8,702 nt of DNA from Syntrophales bacterium (GTDB lineage Bacteria > Desulfobacterota > Syntrophia > Syntrophales > UBA2210). This document shows positions 6,653 to 8,702 of the stretch, in pieces. The notes beneath the pieces were generated by a model that saw only the letters and a program-made list of their open reading frames with translations, had not been told where the DNA came from and searched no databases. The stretch is from positions 1 through 8,702 of the forward strand of contig JAQUQY010000052.1 of the NCBI GenBank assembly GCA_028715865.1, read 5' to 3'. Made by a program: the position numbers and the translations under genes. Numbering within the stretch: position 1 is the first letter of the stretch; every line of letters starts with the position of its first letter.

Positions 6653-6670
6653 TACAGACGACCGATGCGG

Positions 6671-6699
6671 TTGACATTTCGCTTGTTTCAATGTAGTAA
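6671..6699 (+). promoter_or_regulatory. Possible promoter for the birA remnant and bioB
   Basis: A perfect TTGACA (6671-6676) lies 17 bases before TAGTAA (6694-6699), a poor -10. No better promoter is visible in the 62 bases just ahead of bioB, so this one probably serves the whole birA-bioB transcript. Confidence 0.45.
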
Positions 6700-6740
6700 A
6701 AATGAAAATTATGAAACAGGTCATCCCATGTCTCGGGTAA

Positions 6741-7034
6741 AACCCTGGCCGGGGAATCGGGGGTTCCCGGACCGACGTTTGGAAATTCGCAAAGAGGCTG
6801 GCACTCCAGGACGAGCTGGAAGGAACGCTGGTCGTGGCCGAAACCCAGACCTTCGGACGCGGTCGATTGGACCGCTCCTGGGATTCACCACTCGGCGGTC
6901 GGGAAACTCCTGAAGGGACGGCCGAAGAGGTAAACGACGACGGCGCACTCATTGTCCTGAACAGTGACGGAACCAAGCACAGGATAATAACGGGCGGCGT
7001 TTTTATCGTGGAGGCCGTCGACGGAAAACAGTAA
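6741..7034 (+). pseudogene. birA: Biotin-protein ligase remnant with internal deletion
   Basis: BirA activates biotin as biotinyl-AMP and attaches it to carboxylase carrier proteins. Two separate ends of that enzyme are joined here in one frame. The first part reads FAKRLALQDELEGT, then LVVAETQTFGRGRLDRSW and SPLGG; the GRGR loop at about 6852-6863 is the biotinyl-AMP binding signature. The second part reads RETPEGTAEEVNDDGALIV, then HRIITGGVF, the SH3-like C-terminal domain (G-x-A-x-x-(I/V)-x-x-D-G-A-L). Between GG and RE the central ~150 residues, including the catalytic lysine region, are missing. At the 5' side the frame hits a stop at 6738-6740 and has no start codon, so the N-terminus is lost as well. 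The visible 97 codons compare with 250-330 in a working enzyme. It lies 62 bases before bioB, a common partner. The product cannot be functional as a ligase. Confidence 0.8.
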
Positions 7035-7082
7035 CCGCGGAGATCCCCCTACAGAATTCGGATTCAGGAAACTCTTAGCCCC

Positions 7083-7090
7083 GAGAAGGT
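7083..7090 (+). promoter_or_regulatory. Ribosome binding site of bioB
   Basis: GAGAAGGT ends 6 bases before the ATG at 7097, supporting that start over later methionines. Confidence 0.6.
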
Positions 7091-7096
7091 CGGCAC

Positions 7097-8110
7097 ATGA
7101 ACACAAAAGCTCTACTGGAACTTGCAGAAACCATCATTGAAGGAAAGGACTCGCCGGAAGAACCCCTTCGCGGACTGGCAACGGTTCCCATGGAGTACCT
7201 CGATGCACTGCTCACCGGAGCGGAACTCATCAGGGAACACTTTTTCGGCAAAGAAATACACCTTTGTTCGATCTGCAACGGAAAGTCGGGGCGTTGCAGC
7301 GAGAATTGCTCTTTTTGCTCACAGTCATCGGCAGCGCAAACGGACATTCCAGTCTATCCTCTCCTCGGAAAAGAGCACCTGCAGGAAAAAGGAAGGAGCA
7401 TCCGGGGAACGCCCATACACCGATATTCCGTCGTCACCAGCGGGAAACGCCTTCCCCGCCAGGAGGTTGCCGCCGTCGCCGATGCCCTGGCGGAACTTGC
7501 TGAAGAGAATTTTGCCCTCTGCGCTTCCCTGGGAACCTTGGATAGTGAAGACTTCAGGATTCTCAAGGATGCCGGCTTGACCCGATATCATCACAACCTC
7601 GAAACCGCCGAAAGCCACTTCTCCCGCATCTGCACCACCCACACCTATCTGGAACGGGTCGAAACCATTGAAGCTGCCAAGGAAGCAGGGTTGTCCATCT
7701 GTGCAGGAGGAATTTTCGGTGTCGGTGAAACCGACGACCAGGTGATCGAACTTGCCTTTGCGCTCAAGAGCCTCCGGGTTGATGCGGTTCCCGTTAACTT
7801 TCTCGTCCCCCGGGAGGGAACCCTGCTCGGCGGAACCGATGCCATTCCGCCCCTGCGATGTCTGAAGATTGTTGCCCTTTTGCGGTTTATCCTTCCGAAA
7901 ACGGATCTTTTCGTCTGCGGCGGACGGGAGTCGGCGCTCAGAGACCTGCACCCCCTTATTTTCTCCGCCGGAGCCAGCGGCATCATGACCAACGACTATC
8001 TCACTACCGCCGGGCGGTCCCTGGCAGAAGACCTTGAACTGCTGGAACGCCTGGATTTGAGACCCCGACCAAAGATCCCCCAGAACGAGGGGTCAGATCT
8101 TTACTCTTGA
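7097..8110 (+). CDS. bioB: Biotin synthase, anaerobe-type cysteine pattern
   Basis: A 337-residue radical SAM enzyme that inserts sulfur into dethiobiotin, the last step of biotin synthesis. The CxxxCxxC cluster site is C67, C71, C74 (within GRCSENCSFCSQSS). Other family signatures: ASLGTL after C142, YHHNLET (164-170), C202 in ICAGGIFGVGET, VPVNFLVPREGT (231-242), GGRE with R277, and NDYLTTAG near the end. Compared with E. coli BioB, the auxiliary-cluster ligands equivalent to C128, C188 and R260 are C142, C202 and R277, but the C97 equivalent is S111 (RYSVVTSGK). An extra pair, C57 and C60 in HLCSICNGKSG, lies just before the radical SAM cysteines. Length is normal and no frame break is seen, so it looks intact. 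No other bio genes are in the window; dethiobiotin must come from genes elsewhere or from outside. Confidence 0.95.
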   Translation: MNTKALLELAETIIEGKDSPEEPLRGLATVPMEYLDALLTGAELIREHFFGKEIHLCSICNGKSGRCSENCSFCSQSSAAQTDIPVYPLLGKEHLQEKGRSIRGTPIHRYSVVTSGKRLPRQEVAAVADALAELAEENFALCASLGTLDSEDFRILKDAGLTRYHHNLETAESHFSRICTTHTYLERVETIEAAKEAGLSICAGGIFGVGETDDQVIELAFALKSLRVDAVPVNFLVPREGTLLGGTDAIPPLRCLKIVALLRFILPKTDLFVCGGRESALRDLHPLIFSAGASGIMTNDYLTTAGRSLAEDLELLERLDLRPRPKIPQNEGSDLYS

Positions 8111-8122
8111 CAATTAGGTGAA

Positions 8123-8163
8123 CCGCCCCGGGCATTCCGAAGTCTTCCTAATCCCTGGGGCGG
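8123..8163 (+). terminator. Hairpin just after bioB, possible terminator
   Basis: CCGCCCC (8123-8129) pairs with GGGGCGG (8157-8163), extended by GGG/CCC across one bulged T, with a loop of about 20 bases. It starts 12 bases after the bioB stop. There is no T-tract, so it may be a transcript-end stabiliser or a factor-dependent end. Confidence 0.4.
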
Positions 8164-8442
8164 AGCATTCACAACAAAGCCGTTGTTTCTCTTACACACC
8201 GTTCCATTCTTTTCGAGACCATCTGAAGGCAAACCCGGAACGCGGGCTTTCATAGGACAAAGGCCGATCCCCCGTCGCCGGATTGTCCTGTGCCCGGATG
8301 ACCGCGGCTCCGGCTTTCCTTTCAGACCCGCCCCGATTGTGGGCACACCGCCAGGGCAGTATTCTGTAACCGAAGAGAAGACCCCCCCCCGGAATGGACA
8401 AGGGGGCGGAAACAACGAAAAAGAAACGAGAGGAGACGAGCC
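8164..8442. other. GC-rich, hairpin-rich non-coding region
   Basis: No convincing gene; frames that stay open here have the uneven composition of GC-rich chance ORFs. It can form several hairpins: AAACCCG/CGGGCTTT around 8231-8250 with one bulged C, AGGACAA (8254-8260) with TTGTCCT (8283-8289) enclosing GGC/GCC, CCGG/CCGG around 8295-8315, and a run of nine C (8382-8390) facing GGGGGCGG (8402-8409). It matches no riboswitch class I know. Confidence 0.45.
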
Positions 8443-8580
8443 ATGGAACGCGCAGAATGGAACAGAGTGGTAAGGGTTCCCACGGAATTTCTTCCCGTCA
8501 GAAACAACATCATGTTTGAGAGAGAACATGAAGACAGGAAGAAAAGAGGAATGCTTTTCTATGGCGGAAGTATAAGATGA
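8443..8580 (+). CDS. Putative 45-residue charged small protein
   Basis: The frame M-E-R-A-E-W-N-R-V-V to F-Y-G-G-S-I-R runs 45 codons and stops at 8578-8580. The start has an AGGAG (8431-8435) at the ideal 7-base spacing inside a purine-rich leader, by far the best translation signal in this region. The product is highly charged (a DRKKR cluster and several E/R pairs), has no membrane segment or signal peptide, and no motif I recognise. It could be a real small protein, or the start of a gene cut short. Length alone cannot decide; the ribosome site is the main argument. Confidence 0.45.
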   Translation: MERAEWNRVVRVPTEFLPVRNNIMFEREHEDRKKRGMLFYGGSIR

Positions 8581-8601
8581 ATGAAGCGTGTCAAGGGGCT
8601 C

Positions 8602-8644
8602 GTGATCAGGGATTATTAAAGTGGACATCCGGTCGCCTGATCAC
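8602..8644. repeat. 9-bp inverted repeat with 25-base spacer
   Basis: GTGATCAGG (8602-8610) and CCTGATCAC (8636-8644) are exact reverse complements, and each holds a TGATCA palindrome. There is no T-tract after either arm. It could be a protein-binding pair or the end of a degraded mobile element. Confidence 0.55.
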
Positions 8645-8672
8645 CAGGTTTGCCCATAAGATGGTTTAAAAA

Positions 8673-8685
8673 GTTCGGACCGAAC
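8673..8685. promoter_or_regulatory. Operator-like palindrome near the window end
   Basis: GTTCGGaCCGAAC is a perfect 13-base palindrome with one central base, preceded by an A/T-rich TTTAAAAA. The orientation (GTTC then GAAC) is opposite to the usual LexA box. It may control a gene starting beyond the window. Confidence 0.4.
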
Positions 8686-8702
8686 AGGCAGTTAGCGTCT
8701 TG

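Larger units (their letters stand above)
6079..6660. other. Non-coding region between the antitoxin promoter and the birA remnant
   Basis: No gene I can support. Contents: tandem CAGAC(C/T)ACTC units at 6198-6222; a hairpin with arms AGAAGGCTT (6458-6466) and AAGGCCTTCT (6475-6484) with one bulged base and no T-tract; a palindrome TAACGTaaACGTTA at 6509-6522; an inverted repeat CCCAAC (6524-6529) and GTTGGG (6544-6549); and a 15-bp direct repeat at 6621-6652. A 45-codon frame at 6379-6516 lacks a ribosome site. Confidence 0.6.

Noticed and set aside
6530..6976. - strand open frame of 148 codons opposite the birA remnant
   Set aside because: The + strand carries clear BirA motifs here; the opposite frame is its shadow.
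8183..8473. + strand open frame of 96 codons over the hairpin region
   Set aside because: No ribosome site and low-complexity content; it overlaps the better-supported start at 8443 in another frame.
8101..8628. Long - strand open frame of 175 codons
   Set aside because: Composition is erratic (many P, S, G and R, with no domain pattern), it has no ribosome site, and it runs through the C9/G9 tract and hairpins; it is a chance frame in GC-rich DNA.
1..8702. tRNA, rRNA genes or a CRISPR array
   Set aside because: No cloverleaf, rRNA-like segment or regularly spaced repeat was seen on either strand.

Overview
The window looks like chromosomal DNA from an anaerobic proteobacterium, possibly a deltaproteobacterium (Desulfobacterota, Syntrophus-like). 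This rests on moderate GC, strong Shine-Dalgarno sites, a sigma-54-like promoter, and a biotin synthase with the cysteine pattern expected in obligate anaerobes. The assignment is an inference from protein flavour, not from a marker gene.

Layout. (1) Positions 1-4009, + strand: a tight operon made of the 3' part of a protein resembling the C-terminal domain of certain large GNAT proteins, a HisC-like PLP aminotransferase, an MFS transporter and a full GNAT-family acetyltransferase. Genes overlap or lie within about 10 bases of each other. (2) About 4164-4631, + strand: the C-terminal stump of an IS4-family transposase. (3) 5279-4700, - strand: two small membrane proteins (an unknown one with a signal peptide, then an AtpZ/AtpI-like one), with a sigma-54-like promoter upstream and a strong terminator downstream. 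(4) 5280-5700: no gene; contains a clean operator-like palindrome. (5) 6026-5775, - strand: an intact RelB/RHH-type antitoxin followed by a toxin reading frame that starts correctly but stops after seven codons, then a terminator. (6) 6027-6740: mostly non-coding, with short repeats and a possible promoter with repeats at its -35. (7) 6741-8110, + strand: a biotin-protein ligase (birA) pseudogene missing the middle of its catalytic domain, followed by an apparently intact bioB. (8) 8111-8702: GC-rich DNA with several hairpins, one 45-codon ORF with an excellent ribosome binding site, and two inverted repeats near the end.

How it fits together. The first operon probably makes or modifies an amino-acid-like small molecule (aminotransferase, acetyltransferase) and moves it across the membrane (MFS); substrates cannot be read from the sequence. 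The stretch from about 4.1 to 7.0 kb looks like a decay zone: a transposase stump, a toxin cut to its first codons and a ligase with an internal deletion lie among intact small genes. bioB probably still uses the promoter and leader that once served birA-bioB, so biotin ligation would need another birA elsewhere in the genome.
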